Part shown: positions 33,131-45,490 of the stretch, in pieces
Numbering within the stretch: the first letter of the stretch is position 1
Layout of the letters: each line of letters opens with the position of its first letter
Source of the DNA: Pyrenula massariospora
Lineage: Eukaryota; Ascomycota; Eurotiomycetes; Pyrenulales; Pyrenulaceae
Assembly (NCBI GenBank): GCA_021030905.1
Contig: JAGFMI010000004.1
Span: 1,116,001 to 1,180,000, forward strand
Direction of reading: 5' to 3'
Length of the DNA: 64,000 nt
Translations under genes and position numbers: made by a program
Notes under the pieces: model-generated
What the model was told of the DNA's origin: nothing
Databases searched by the model: none
Seen by the model: the letters and a program-made list of their open reading frames with translations, nothing else

Positions 33131-36100
33131 ATGGTCGACTCTAATGCGCCCGCTCAACCTGCTCCTACTTCCTTACGACCAAAACGGCAAAGACGGGCAG
33201 GTTCTGATGATTCCGCAAAGCTTCCACAGCCAAAAAAGAGGCGGTCCGCGTTGCGGAAAGATACATTCGAGCCTTTGACTGCTTTAAATCCCAACGAGGC
33301 CTCGCGCGAATCAAATGGGCACTCTGGTACCAGTGGCCATCTTCCCGAAGCTGGAATGGACGAAAACGGTGCGCCGCCAGAGACGAAAGAGTTGACTTTG
33401 AGAGGCGCAAAAAAGACAGGGAAGAGGTCGGAGAAAGGAGCCGATGAAGTGAAATTGGCAAGCAACGACTTCTATACAGTGACCCAACTGCCATGCTTGC
33501 CTGACCAGCTACGAGCGCGGGTGAACACAACTTTTTCGAGTACAATATCAACCGAACTCGGCTACGTCTTAGCACTCACTCACACCGAAGCCCTTATTTG
33601 GCCTTACAATACCTCATCTTCCTCGCCTTCCCCAAGAGACTTCTATCAATTCAGTCTGCCCACCCCACAAGCGTCCGTAACCGACCCATTGCCACTTGGA
33701 GCCTTCGTATCTAATTCAGCTCATGACGGGCCGGGCCTAGTGGTGGTCTCACCGACAAAAGGAAAGGTCACGTATTGGGATACAATTTCTCATGCTTCCT
33801 CACTTCTCCCAGGTCAGCGATCACATGGCGTCGAAGGGTCAATACCAGGAATGTTTGGCGGAGAGACCGTTGTCGAGATTGTAAATGCTGAACCCGCCGG
33901 CTTTGTCCTCATACTCAGCCATGGACGAGTTGCTCATCTGACTGTGAAAGATCAGCTTGGAAGACCCAACATCGGCATTCAGTTCTTGCGAAAGATACCG
34001 CATGTAGGTGGTACTGGCTTCTTTGGCAGTATACGAAATGCTTTCGGTGGAAGTGGTAGGAAGACACGCCCTTCAGTGGTTGCAGGAAGAGCTTCAAAGA
34101 GCCAGAGAGACATCATCATAGCCACAGAAGATGGAGAGCTTGAATACTGGGACCTTCGCGCAAACACCAGCGATACGTTTCAATTCCAGATAAATCTAAA
34201 AGATGATATTTTGGAATCTTTGGATTCGAGCCAGCTGTCTGGAGGGCTTTCGGCATATCAAATGCGAGTTCTCGACATTAGCGTTGGGCTTCCTACGGAA
34301 CACGCTCTTCAACGTTCAGGTGACAAGCCGACTATACCGCTGATCTGTCTGATTTCATTTTCGAACGAAGATCACGCTTCTTATTACTTGCTTGAGCTCA
34401 AAATCTCTCAAGACTCCGCAACGGTGGAAGTGACGCATCCGATCAGATGCTACGACCAGCCGATTTCGCACTCGTCCATGTGGATCACTAAATTATGCAT
34501 ACCGAAGCCACACGAAATAGCCTTCGTCATCTTCGAGAAAGCCGTAATACTGTTTTCGCTCGCTCGCCTGACCGAATCACCCTCCTCTCAATTACGCATG
34601 GAAGGTTCATCCTTGCCGGAGCCTTTTCAGGATGCTATCAGGTTTCAGGACGCGAGCACTTTTAGAGTCCTGGGTTGCGGTATGGAGGATAAAAGCCAGA
34701 CACACCACCATCCGTCGTGTGTTCTAGCGATTGCGGGCTTTGGACTAGCTCGCATATCAGCTACAATCAAGATCCATGGAGAGGAAAGTGACGAAATGGA
34801 GGAAGCGAGAATCACAGCTAAGAGCCGGATCGAGCAGGCTGTCTTCTTCGGCGCGATCAAAAACAACCCCCTTGATTTAGTACACGTATCACAAAACGTG
34901 GTCTCGCAACAAGAGATCGAGGATGCGGCTGAAAGTATTAGCAAAGAGATTCTAAGCTCGTCATCCGCTTTTCTACCTCCGCTTTCCTCATCCCTCGAGG
35001 AGAACCTCAAGCTACGAGCTAAAACACTAGAGAATCTAGCCAGACATCTCGTGAGGCATTATCCCCTCTTCTCACGAACGGCAAGATTCCAGCTGTTGAC
35101 TGCTGCTGAAAAAGTGGCGGCAGAGCGTGCAATGTGGAAGGTCCAGGAAGACGCCCGACAACGTCTACCGAAAGAGCAGCGAACATTACTTGATCACATC
35201 CTCAACTATGTAACCAAAGAGAACAAGACGAGTATAAACAAGGAAAAGGGGGAGACCGACCCCATCAGGCATTGGTTCACAAAAGACACTGACCGGATAG
35301 ATGTTGTTATTGTCTATCTGCCCCAGATATTTGGAGAGTTTGAAAAGGATGGTGTCAAGGACCCTGAACTCACAGCCGAATATCTTTACGAAGCTGAGTC
35401 TCTCTTCATAGCAGCACACGATGCCGCATTTAAATATCGCGAAGACACAGCCCCAACATTCGGGCTTGGCGACGAGCAATTCAAAGAAGGCGTGCTAGTT
35501 AATGGCTACTACGGCCTTCACTCGCCCTGGACCTCCAGCCCCAAAGACCTCGACCAAAAGCGTAAGCTCCTTCGAATCATCAGCGAGTTTCTCGAAGTAT
35601 GGTGGGAGCACTCGCACCTTCGGAAACCGGGGTCTCCATCCCGCGAAACGCTTTCTAAAGTCAGCCATAGCTTCCCTTCGTTCCTTGACCTCCTCCTCCG
35701 CGTTGAAGATGAACGTATCAGGTTCTGTTCTGAACAAGAGGACACAATGCTTGCGAATGATGCTATCCGTGTAAAGAAGTATCAGCGTCACGATCGACGC
35801 AAGAGCCTTTACTTCCTCTCCAACATCGACATGAGTCCCGAAGCGCTCCGCCTCGCCGAAAAGTGGAGGGATATGGAAGCCTTGAATGAACTGCAAAAAT
35901 CCTACGAAGAGGCCATTGAGCTACGCGAGAATGATGGCACGCCAGCGGATAAAGTTGCACTTGCGAAAAGGGAAGTGAAGGAGCGGGATGATGGATTATT
36001 TGACAAGTACGGCGATCAGTGGGCCTACGCAAGGTTTGGTCGCATGATTCAAACAGGACAGCTGGGAAGTCTTCTCAAAAAGGGCGACGATCCAAAGCAA

Positions 36101-37438
36101 GCGCCATATCTTGAACGATTTCTGCGGAGCAGGAGTGGCTTTGCAAAGATCTCCTGGATGAACGACATCCTCAGCCCACGGCAGGACTATAACCGTGCGG
36201 CGACGACGCTAGAGCAGACTGAAACCCGTGAACAGGATCTCTGGAGCAAAAAAGTCGAGCTCTGTATCGGGCGACTTGCAAGTCTTGCCGCAGACGAGCA
36301 ACAAAATAGCACCACCTCTCAAATTACCGAATCTACCCTTGCAAATCCATCTCAACGCGCCCGCACAACCAAATTCACCGCCTCCCTCGCCCTACTCAAC
36401 CTCCAAGATCGACTAAAAGAACACATCCGCCTCGTCATCGGAGACGCAACATTCAACCTAAAAGACCCGGAGATGAAAACCGACGCCGCCGTCGCCGCCC
36501 TGGTGCCGCAGTCCCTCATCAAACACCGCGCCGCCTCCGCCCAGCTCCTCGGCAAGGCAATCCGCCGCGTCCTCGAGGCCCGAGCGCTCGACGTCGAGGG
36601 CCTCGTCGACTTCCTCACCCTAATGAAGACCGACGACGACGCAGTTGGAATCTTTGCTGCCGAAGACGCAGACGGCGCGTTCGCGGCCGCCCTCGAAGTC
36701 GTGAGGATCTTGAGCGAAGCAACGGAGCAAGCGCTCGAGCCGAGCTCGGCCGTTGGTGGCGTTGTTACCAGTGAGAAGAGGCAAGCACTGGAAGCGCTGG
36801 TCTGGCGCCGGTGTCTGTTGGCGGACGACTGGGCCAGGCTGAACAGGACGGAGGGGCGCAGCGATCGCGACGTTGGCCTCGCGTTCCGCGGGACGAAGGT
36901 GTATCGCACGATGGAGATGGTGCTCGCGGCGAGCAGGGAGCGGGAGGGCAGTGCTGGTGAGGCAGTTCGGCTTCCGCATGACCCTGCACCTCGAAGCTCC
37001 GACCACCACCAACAGGCTTCCCGGAAGGTCTCATTCCCGTCGCCGCAGAGTCTGCTCGATTCCGACCCTTTCCCTGCCGTCCTGGCGCTGCGCTTCAAGC
37101 CCGAAGAGCGCGATATCGTGGCGCGGGACCTGCAGGCTGAGGTGGAGCAGCTGCGGAAGTTGGTCGAGAAGGCGCGGTTGCAGGAGCGGTGGGAGGGGTT
37201 GGTTAGGGAGGTTAGGGAGGAGGAGGGGGGTGACCTGGCGGTGGGAGGGGTTGGGGATGTGAAAGTGGAGGTGGAGGAAGTGAAGGCCGAGGAGGAGACG
37301 AATGGGATCAAGGTCAAGGAGAATGGGGATGTGGAGGGTGGCAAGCGCACGACGAGGTCGAGGAGTAGGGGGGGAGGGCGAGGGAGGAGAAAGGGTAAGG
37401 TGGCTGGCGAGGATGTGGAGATGGAGGAGGTCGGGTAG
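33131..37438 (+). CDS. NUP133: Nuclear pore Y-complex subunit Nup133/Nup132
   Basis: Scaffold nucleoporin at the stalk tip of the Y (Nup84/Nup107-160) complex, needed for pore assembly and mRNA export. Intronless frame of 1435 aa, long for the family (about 1150-1350). The N-terminal 110 residues are basic and disordered (LRPKRQRR, QPKKRRSALRK). A beta-propeller covers roughly residues 115-520 (ALIWPYNTSS, VTYWDTISHASSLLPGQ, IIIATEDGELEYWDLRANTS). A long helical stack follows to about 1350 (HWFTKDTDRIDVVIVYLPQIFGEF, FLSNIDMSPEALRLAEKWRDMEALNEL, DKYGDQWAYARFGRMI). The last 80 residues alternate acidic repeats with an RS/RGGGRGRRK patch. That C-terminal tail and its very G-rich codons differ from the rest and may be lineage-specific. 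Confidence 0.9.
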   Translation: MVDSNAPAQPAPTSLRPKRQRRAGSDDSAKLPQPKKRRSALRKDTFEPLTALNPNEASRESNGHSGTSGHLPEAGMDENGAPPETKELTLRGAKKTGKRSEKGADEVKLASNDFYTVTQLPCLPDQLRARVNTTFSSTISTELGYVLALTHTEALIWPYNTSSSSPSPRDFYQFSLPTPQASVTDPLPLGAFVSNSAHDGPGLVVVSPTKGKVTYWDTISHASSLLPGQRSHGVEGSIPGMFGGETVVEIVNAEPAGFVLILSHGRVAHLTVKDQLGRPNIGIQFLRKIPHVGGTGFFGSIRNAFGGSGRKTRPSVVAGRASKSQRDIIIATEDGELEYWDLRANTSDTFQFQINLKDDILESLDSSQLSGGLSAYQMRVLDISVGLPTEHALQRSGDKPTIPLICLISFSNEDHASYYLLELKISQDSATVEVTHPIRCYDQPISHSSMWITKLCIPKPHEIAFVIFEKAVILFSLARLTESPSSQLRMEGSSLPEPFQDAIRFQDASTFRVLGCGMEDKSQTHHHPSCVLAIAGFGLARISATIKIHGEESDEMEEARITAKSRIEQAVFFGAIKNNPLDLVHVSQNVVSQQEIEDAAESISKEILSSSSAFLPPLSSSLEENLKLRAKTLENLARHLVRHYPLFSRTARFQLLTAAEKVAAERAMWKVQEDARQRLPKEQRTLLDHILNYVTKENKTSINKEKGETDPIRHWFTKDTDRIDVVIVYLPQIFGEFEKDGVKDPELTAEYLYEAESLFIAAHDAAFKYREDTAPTFGLGDEQFKEGVLVNGYYGLHSPWTSSPKDLDQKRKLLRIISEFLEVWWEHSHLRKPGSPSRETLSKVSHSFPSFLDLLLRVEDERIRFCSEQEDTMLANDAIRVKKYQRHDRRKSLYFLSNIDMSPEALRLAEKWRDMEALNELQKSYEEAIELRENDGTPADKVALAKREVKERDDGLFDKYGDQWAYARFGRMIQTGQLGSLLKKGDDPKQAPYLERFLRSRSGFAKISWMNDILSPRQDYNRAATTLEQTETREQDLWSKKVELCIGRLASLAADEQQNSTTSQITESTLANPSQRARTTKFTASLALLNLQDRLKEHIRLVIGDATFNLKDPEMKTDAAVAALVPQSLIKHRAASAQLLGKAIRRVLEARALDVEGLVDFLTLMKTDDDAVGIFAAEDADGAFAAALEVVRILSEATEQALEPSSAVGGVVTSEKRQALEALVWRRCLLADDWARLNRTEGRSDRDVGLAFRGTKVYRTMEMVLAASREREGSAGEAVRLPHDPAPRSSDHHQQASRKVSFPSPQSLLDSDPFPAVLALRFKPEERDIVARDLQAEVEQLRKLVEKARLQERWEGLVREVREEEGGDLAVGGVGDVKVEVEEVKAEEETNGIKVKENGDVEGGKRTTRSRSRGGGRGRRKGKVAGEDVEMEEVG

Positions 37439-38014
37439 AGACCTGAGGATTGGCACCGAGCATGATTACTTAATTGTACAGCATTCTTGCGCGGTGGGCG
37501 TGTGAACGCGCGAGGACTACCGCGAAGGAGATACCATACCGGGAAGGCCCATAAAAGGGTTCACGGCACATGAGACTTGGGGAACATCGCATCGGCCCGT
37601 TAAGGGGCCTCTTGGAGAGCACGCTATCTACAGAATCTGCTGCTCACGGAAGCTCTATCAGCTTCTAATAAAAATTCGATTCATATGACGCCATCTATCG
37701 TGCAACGATGTGCATAGCCAATCCCGTAATCCACTTGTATTGCCGCCGAAGAGGCTTTCCCTTGAAGAACTCAGATCCGTTGAAGGATCAGATCAAAGCA
37801 CGCCAATCGTAACTCGTCTTATGCATCAAATCCCTAAGTTGAGGAGGGTATCATTTCATTATACTTTTTTCGTTGAGAACAAGACTGAAAAGAAATGCGG
37901 TGGTATAGAGGTGATGGACGTCGTCAATAGGTTGAGGACTTTGTTGGAGGCAAAAGGTAAATATTGTGTTGTTGGGGCATGTGTTGAAGCCCTCCGGGAA
38001 GAGAGAAAATGACG
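37439..38014. other. Intergenic; short unassigned open frame
   Basis: About 0.6 kb between convergent NUP133 and SAH1. An open frame at 37710-38012 (no ATG at its start) codes a plausible-looking helical stretch (SLEELRSV..., MDVVNRLRTLLEAKGKYCVVGACVEALREERK) but has no recognised domain. It may be a gene remnant or chance. Confidence 0.4.
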
Positions 38015-39557
38015 TCTAGTAACGGTAGCTGGACAAAAGTGAGTTTGTTATTCCACGAAATATGAAGGTGAAAGAGGAGGAAGAAAATAGGGTTGGGGGG
38101 AGGTTTCATACATATCGCTCTTGTACGGACCCTCGACATCCAGCCCAAGATACTCAGCTTGTACAGGCGTTAGTTTGCTGAGCTTAGCATTCACGTGGTC
38201 GAGATGCAGCAGCGCTACTTGTTCATCCAAAATCTTTGGCAGAACGTAGACACCAATGTCTTTCTTCCCAGTCTTTCCAAATTCAATATACTTCTTCCCA
38301 AACGCCTCATCTTCAGCCTTGTACAGCATGATCTGTGCGAGGACCTGGTTACTAAATGAACAGCTCATCACGAATGAAGAGTGGCCTGTGGCACAGCCCA
38401 AGTTGACTAATCTGCCTTCAGCTAGAAGGATGACGTGTCGGCCGCTGGGCATCAGGAAGCGGTCAACCTGGGGCTTAATGTTCTGGACGGATTTAGCGTT
38501 TTTCTTGAGCCAGGCGACGTCGATCTCAATATCGAAGTGGCCAATATTGCAAACAATAGCGTCGTTGCGCATTACTTCAAAATGCTTGCCTGTGATGATG
38601 TCTCTGCAGCCCGTCGTTGTTACGAAAATTTGTCCTAGAGGTGCAGCGTCTTCCATGGTGGTGACTTGGTAGCCGGATACGGCTGCTTGAAGGGCGTTGA
38701 TTGGATCCACTTCAGTTACGAGGACGCGTGCACCCAAAGTGTGAAGAGCCTGTGCACAGCCCTTTCCGACGTCACCGAAGCCTGCGACGACAGCAACTTT
38801 CCCGGCAACCATGACGTCCGTCGCGCGCTTTATCCCGTCGATAAGAGATTCTCGGCAACCGTAAAGGTTGTCGAATTTGGACTTGGTAACGCTGTCGTTG
38901 ACATTGACGGCGGGGACGAGGAGCTTTTTGCTCTTGAGCATGCGGTAGAGGTGGTGGACGCCAGTCGTTGTCTCCTCTGAGACGCCGTAGCAGTTTTTCA
39001 GCATCTCCGGATATTTATCGTGGACAAGGGCCGTGAGGTCACCACCATCATCAAGGATGAGATTCAGCTTCTTGCCATCTTTGAAGGCGAGGAGTTGTTG
39101 CTCAAGGCACCAATTATATTCTTCTTCAGATTCGCCTTTCCAGGCAAAGACGGGGGTGCCGCCGGCAGCAATGGCGGCTGCGGCATGATCTTGGGTAGAG
39201 AAGATATTACAGCTCGACCAGGTAACTTCCGCGCCAAGCGATTTGAGCGTCTCGATAAGGACCGCAGTTTGGATGGCTGAGCAAACAGTCAATTAGCAAG
39301 ACTTAGGAAGAGAGACATGCGACATACTCATGTGTAGGCATCCGGCAATCCGAGCACCGGCGAGAGGCTGATCATCGGCGTACTTCGTGCGGATGGCCAT
39401 GAGACCAGGCATCTCTTGCTCGGCCAGCTCTATCTCGCGGCGCCCGAAGGCAGCCAGGCCCTTTGTTCCTGCATGTCAGTGCGAGGACTTTTAGCGGTGA
39501 GGATTGTGAGCATACAATGTCATGGACCTTAAACTTATTTGCGGGAACACCGTTCAT
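38015..39557 (-). CDS. SAH1: S-adenosylhomocysteine hydrolase
   Basis: Cytosolic NAD-bound enzyme that splits S-adenosylhomocysteine to adenosine and homocysteine, relieving product inhibition of methyltransferases. Four exons on the minus strand: 39516-39557, 39328-39460, 38112-39276, 38015-38027, giving 450 aa (yeast Sah1 is 449). Motifs: [43 protein letters not shown], the NAD loop [17 protein letters not shown] and [14 protein letters not shown]. The last exon is only 13 nt and restores the invariant -YRY end as DIYRY. Without that splice the frame runs on for about 21 unrelated residues. The exon-2 acceptor used is AAAG/GGC, since the more obvious GCAG 7 nt earlier breaks the frame. Firm. 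Confidence 0.95.
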
Positions 39558-39881
39558 GATTTCTAAAGAGGAGGAATCAAACGAAGAGTCTATTAAAAAA
39601 TTTTGGGGATCGGGGTTTGCAGATTTTGCACTTTTGATACACGATGGGAGCATAAATTTGAGGTGAGAGCTGAGGAAGGAAAAGTGCCGACGAGGTGGTG
39701 CGAGGGAAGGATATCTATCGGTGACATTTTCTCCAATTATCCGACCATGTGGGGTCTTGTCGGCAATATATTAATCCTAACCGACGAGGTCCTCTTTAAC
39801 ACCCCGGCATTGCTATAGAAGGCTCAGATACAAGAAACCGAAGCAAAATCCTGAGAGACAGCTCCTCTCGTGACCATCATT
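39558..39881. other. Intergenic
   Basis: About 0.3 kb upstream of SAH1 and downstream of the next minus-strand gene. It should hold the SAH1 promoter. No feature recognised. Confidence 0.55.
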
Positions 39882-40988
39882 TTAATTACCAACTGTTGTG
39901 TTGGTAGTTTCCGTTTTGGTAACCGCTGGATCCACATTCTTACAGAGACTATTGAAACGATCCAGACCAAGTAGAGAGAAAAGGAATGCCAAAAGCACCG
40001 TTATCCATACCACAAAATTTCTAGATTCCAGTCTCACAGTGATCCTCCTCTCGCACTCATCCTGTAGATTTCGTACCGTTGTATCATCAACATTTCCTCC
40101 GCTTCTAGCAGCATGCTGCGCGTACCGCGTCTGAAATTCACATCGCGGGAGTGGGCAGCCTAAGGCCACCAGCACGAGCATTCCCACAACCAGTGAGTTG
40201 GGGAGTAGCTGGATCCATATCCAGGCCGATGTACCATTGCCACCGGCGCAGAGCAGTGCGACTTCAGGTGTACCCTTCCCATGAAGGAGCACGTCGAACG
40301 CTGGCAAGACGAAGAGCCAGATGAAATGCAGCAGTCCGAACCAGCTGTGGAAAAATCCAGACACATCGTTGCAAAGTTTGTGAAAATCGCTGGGATTCTT
40401 ACAGTACTAGGAAAATCGTATTAGCAGAAGTTCACCGGAAAATATTGCACATACGGAGCATTCCGGCCTTGACGGCACTGCAGAGGCCGGAGCCTGTTGA
40501 ATTTCGTTTCCAGGAGCTGAAGGTGATGGATCGTTGAGGGTAGAAATTCCAGTTTCATTTTGATCTTCTGTGTTCTCGCCACGGTGGTTTCTACTCGTCG
40601 AAGAAATAACCTCTCCATCGACGTGATGTGGTTCGCTCTCCACATCAGCCTGATATGATTCCTGGCGCTTACTTTTGCCGTCTGTGAGAATTCTCACTTT
40701 CTTCGCTCGAGCTCCTCTTACCGCGGACGAAGACGGTCCCACATCGCGTGGTAAAAGATTAAGTGGATCTTCCATAGTTTCGAGAGTATCGGAATTGTTT
40801 CCCTTGTCAGATCCTCCCTCGTCGTCGAATACCTGGATGACATAGTCTGAATTCGAAGCCTCTTCAGCTTCAGAGGTGTTAGACTCCGGTCCAGAAGTAT
40901 CTAGACCGTAATTTGACAGCGACGAGGTGTCCGGAGTCTCGTCGACGTGTTGGTAACGCGTCGATCTCGAGAGGCGATAGCTATTCAT
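39882..40988 (-). CDS. Uncharacterised three-span membrane protein
   Basis: Two exons, 40455-40988 and 39882-40406, joined at phase 0 over a 48-nt GT-AG intron, 352 aa. The start MNSYRLSRSTRYQHVDE is an ATG at 40988. Residues 1-175 are hydrophilic and acidic/Ser-rich. Around the splice is a short Cys-containing segment (ECSYCKNPSDFHKLC). Then come three hydrophobic helices: GLLHFIWLFVLPAFDVLL, IQLLPNSLVVGMLVLVALG and FVVWITVLLAFLFSLLGL. A short tail with NxT sites ends in TVGN. Not recognised. The Cys pair arrangement CxxC...C before the first helix could bind metal or form disulfides. Confidence 0.72.
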
Positions 40989-41632
40989 TTTGAAAAGTGA
41001 ATTTTTTGAACGAAGCAAGGGAAGAAAAACATCAAAGCTGTGAAGTTTTGAGAACAAGCAGAAGGAAAACGTTGACTATCCCATAATTTACAAGAGCAGC
41101 AGGTCCGCCTTAGCAGCAGACATGTAAAATCTTCGGAACCAACCCGGAGGCTTGTCAAAACTTTGATGGTATCGAATCGCATGAGGCGGACTTTGTCCCA
41201 GCCACAAATGTGCTCATGGTTCTTCGGACGATAGCTCGCTGTGCCACACCCTGATCCATGGTTGGTTCGATGTCTAAAACCTATAATTGTTGAGCATGAA
41301 TATCTCAGAACGCACACTGCCAATGCGGCCATCTTTACACCGAGATGCGACCCAGTGATATCCTCTCTTATAACGAACTCGCAATTACTTCGATGTTTTA
41401 ACTACCTCAAAACCGAGGCCACGGAGTGGTGGCATCTCTCCTGTCATCGCGCATTGTGTTGAAAACCTCATTTTCGCATGTTTGTTTGAGCTTGTTTCCA
41501 GTATTCGTGCTAAATTGAAGACAGGTTCGCCCGGGAAATGTCATTTCTCGCTGGAAAACTCCGTTTTCATCACGAATGCTGTATGATCTGATTAAGCCCT
41601 TCATCCTCTAACCTAGCACCCACGGTCGTTTA
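40989..41632. other. Intergenic between divergent genes
   Basis: About 0.65 kb; only fragmentary open frames. It holds the promoters of both flanking genes. Confidence 0.55.
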
Positions 41633-42586
41633 ATGTCAAACACCACACACACCGATCCTTCATCACCAGCTTTGAAACCATCCATTGAGGCCATCGCCTC
41701 GCAATTTTCTTCGTTGAGCACGTTGAAGAGACGCATGAGTGGTTACAGCGACCTTTTCACACCACGATCCCACAGCTCTTCATCCCGCAACGAGACCCGC
41801 TCTTCCTCGTTGTCTCGAAGTACAATGTCGCAAAACATACATAACAACGAGGACAATCACATCACGATGTGGCTGCGCAACCCGTTTCTTTACACAGATT
41901 TGGACTCCCTCGATGGGCTGCCTCGCAACTCCGCGTCGCTGAGCATAATGGTTGATCAGCATCGCGCTCTCATACAACAGCTCTGCTCTTCTTTCCGCAG
42001 CGAGGCCGCCACCTCCCAAGCGCCGTCTCGGAGCTTGGCGTCGCAGAGCCCATCTATTGGTCAGAATCGCGCTCTCACGTCGCAACAACATCGCTTTTCT
42101 TTACATAGCAAGACCACCGCCGAAGCGTCGTCTCACAGCTCGGCGTCGCAGAACTCCGCTACTAGCGACAACAATCTCAACTCACAAACAGGCGGAGCGC
42201 CGATTGACAAAGATGTCACCAGAGGGCGCAGCTCGTTCTCGTGCACCGCGGATCCACACCCGCCCCGACTCGACGAGAGCATTCGCATTGAGCATCCTTT
42301 TGACCGAGAACCTTCTTCGGGGGCCACTTCGAGCATTGCGACACCAGTCTTTGATGAGGTCGGAGAAGCTAATCGTCGTCTGTGGAATTACTATTGTATG
42401 GCCGACCGGAGGAGGCATACACAAGAGTGTGGCCCCTTTCAGCGGGATCTTGATGAATGGGATAGTAATCCAGAAGAGTGGAATGAATTATTTGAAAAGT
42501 ATCTCTGGCAGGTGAAAGATGAGAGAGACAGAATTGGAGAAATGGAAGTCAAGACGGTAGTAGCGAAAAGAGAAATGAACGACTAG
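41633..42586 (+). CDS. Uncharacterised Ser-rich protein with internal duplication
   Basis: Single open frame of 317 aa from ATG at 41633. Residues 1-235 are Ser/Thr/Asn/Arg-rich. Within them two imperfect units of about 35 residues sit side by side (DQHRALIQQLCSSFRSEAAT... and QNRALTSQQHRFSLHSKTTA..., DNA about 41954-42058 and 42059-42160), both ending in a SRSLASQ/HSSASQ-like segment. The C-terminal 75 residues are different and look folded: Trp-rich and acidic (NRRLWNYYCMADRRR, RDLDEWDSNPEEWNELFEKYLWQVKDERDRIGEM). No family recognised. The contrast between a variable repeat region and a compact C-terminal domain suggests a real protein. Confidence 0.6.
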   Translation: MSNTTHTDPSSPALKPSIEAIASQFSSLSTLKRRMSGYSDLFTPRSHSSSSRNETRSSSLSRSTMSQNIHNNEDNHITMWLRNPFLYTDLDSLDGLPRNSASLSIMVDQHRALIQQLCSSFRSEAATSQAPSRSLASQSPSIGQNRALTSQQHRFSLHSKTTAEASSHSSASQNSATSDNNLNSQTGGAPIDKDVTRGRSSFSCTADPHPPRLDESIRIEHPFDREPSSGATSSIATPVFDEVGEANRRLWNYYCMADRRRHTQECGPFQRDLDEWDSNPEEWNELFEKYLWQVKDERDRIGEMEVKTVVAKREMND

Positions 42587-42692
42587 CAGGATGGCATGGG
42601 GTGGTTGGATCAAATGAAATGGTATGGTGTATCGTCAATGGAGAAAGTGTGGAGATAGAAGTCTTCTCCCCTGGAAAATTAGACTGTTAATC

Positions 42693-43874
<1,182 letters not shown>

Positions 43875-44454
43875 GGCTGATAGGGAGTCAGGTAAAGATA
43901 CCTCGTTCGTAGCTTTTTGCCAGAATTCGACCGTACGCAGAGGAGTTTAAATTTCAAGATTTATTTGTGTGGACCCTTAGGATATTTAGGAACGTATATG
44001 CAACAATATTGAGTGTTTCCACTGCGCAATCATCTGGAAGCTCTGAAAGTGCGTACCCTTCCAAACGTCACCAATCCGGGGTCGGAGAGACCTTGGCGGA
44101 CATAATTCGATTTGCCAACAATATGATTGGTTCACCGTACTAGCTCCTATGGCGACACCGACCTTTGCCTAAAAGGATTTGACCTTACCTGAAAAGGTTT
44201 TTGAATCCTGCCGGCCTGCCCGCAGAATCAGAGCTTTATATGCTCACTCAATCAAGGGCTTTATTGACACTGAAAAGCCAAATGAATTTTAATTGCGATA
44301 TCAAGATCATCGTGCGCGTTCAGGTTGGTGGTCGTTTACAGAGTCACGCCAGACATACTCCCATGCCATTCTCATCACTCCATGGTATCGTCATGCAATA
44401 CTCAACTACCATGCAAATGCAAGCAGTGCGCCGGCCAATGCAATAAGGTTGCCA
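43875..44454. other. Intergenic
   Basis: About 0.6 kb; HEM2 promoter on one side, 3' flank of DRE2 on the other. No feature recognised. Confidence 0.55.
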
Positions 44455-45490
44455 TCACAACTGAACTTCGTCATTAACAAGCCGTACCTCTTCACCGAAT
44501 TTGAAAGCTGGTAATCCAATGTAGGGACAACCGCTGCATCGGAAAGCATCACCCAAAGCGCAATTTCCACAGCTTCCAACTTTGCCCTTCACAGTAAAAT
44601 CGACCTCAGCAAGATCGCTAGCACCCAGCTTCACAGTCTCTAGCGCAGCGTCTGCATTAGCTCTCTTGGCTTTATCCTCGGCTTCAAGTTTCTGAGCAAG
44701 ACCGCAAGTACAATCTTTGCAAGCGCGGCGACGCTTAGCTTTTGGCTTGCATTCGGCGGCTAGCACGGAATTAACGTCAAGACAGACGCACACGGATGGA
44801 TAGGGACTTACGAATCCTGGCTGGACGGATATCATCATCATCCAGAAGAGTATCTTCGTCAATTAGCTCGTCTTCAGAATCAACTGTAACGCCGTCGTCG
44901 AAGCCAACTCCAGCGGGCAGATCATGTTTTCTTTTTGTATCCACAGAATGCATTCCAAGATTTTGTTGTGGATTCTGTACACCATCCGTGGCTTGGGCTG
45001 TAGCATTTTTTCCTCTTAGTCTTAGAGGAACAGCAGTCTGTGTTCCTAAATCTGGCTTGATGAACCCGTTTCCCGGTTCGAATGTGAGCCCTGCCAAGAT
45101 ACATTCGTTTCGCTCTACACCGTCTGCAGCTCCGAGCTTTCCATCTTGACTTTTCAGACACCCTGACGCTTTCAGACTCTTGGCCAGTACCGTCAACATC
45201 TCACGGCCCATTAGGCTCTGACTCTCCTTTCTGGACTCATCGGCGTCAGAGAGGATAAGAATTGTATCGTAGGTGTTTTCTGGTAAAGATACGAGGCCAA
45301 GGGATAAGCGATCTAGCATTTGGATGTCTGTGATGGATCGATCATGGCTTTGGGTAACATTATTAAGCTTCTCCGGGTGGGAGGACAGCGATGGTGGGGA
45401 GAGCAGGAGCGTTCGCGACGTAGGTGGCGACGACACATTTGTAGGAACTTGAAAATCTGTTGCCAGATCAATTTCTAGTGAAGGCGCCAT
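44455..45490 (-). CDS. DRE2: Cytosolic Fe-S cluster assembly factor Dre2 (anamorsin)
   Basis: Electron-transfer partner of Tah18 in the early cytosolic iron-sulfur assembly machinery. Exons 44812-45490 and 44455-44759 (52-nt GT-AG intron, phase 1), 327 aa. The N-terminal 160 residues form the degenerate methyltransferase-like domain ([41 protein letters not shown]). A linker with [11 protein letters not shown] follows. The C-terminus carries both cluster-binding sites: [18 protein letters not shown] (2Fe-2S type) and the twin CX2[24 protein letters not shown]. The intron lies just before the first cysteine set. Motif order and spacing make the call firm. Confidence 0.95.

Noticed and set aside
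37710-38012. 100-codon ORF between NUP133 and SAH1
   Set aside because: No ATG at the start and no recognised family; kept only as a possible remnant.
38028-38111. C-terminal extension of S-adenosylhomocysteine hydrolase read straight through
   Set aside because: The family always ends in YRY. A GT-AG intron here restores it and the extension has no counterpart.
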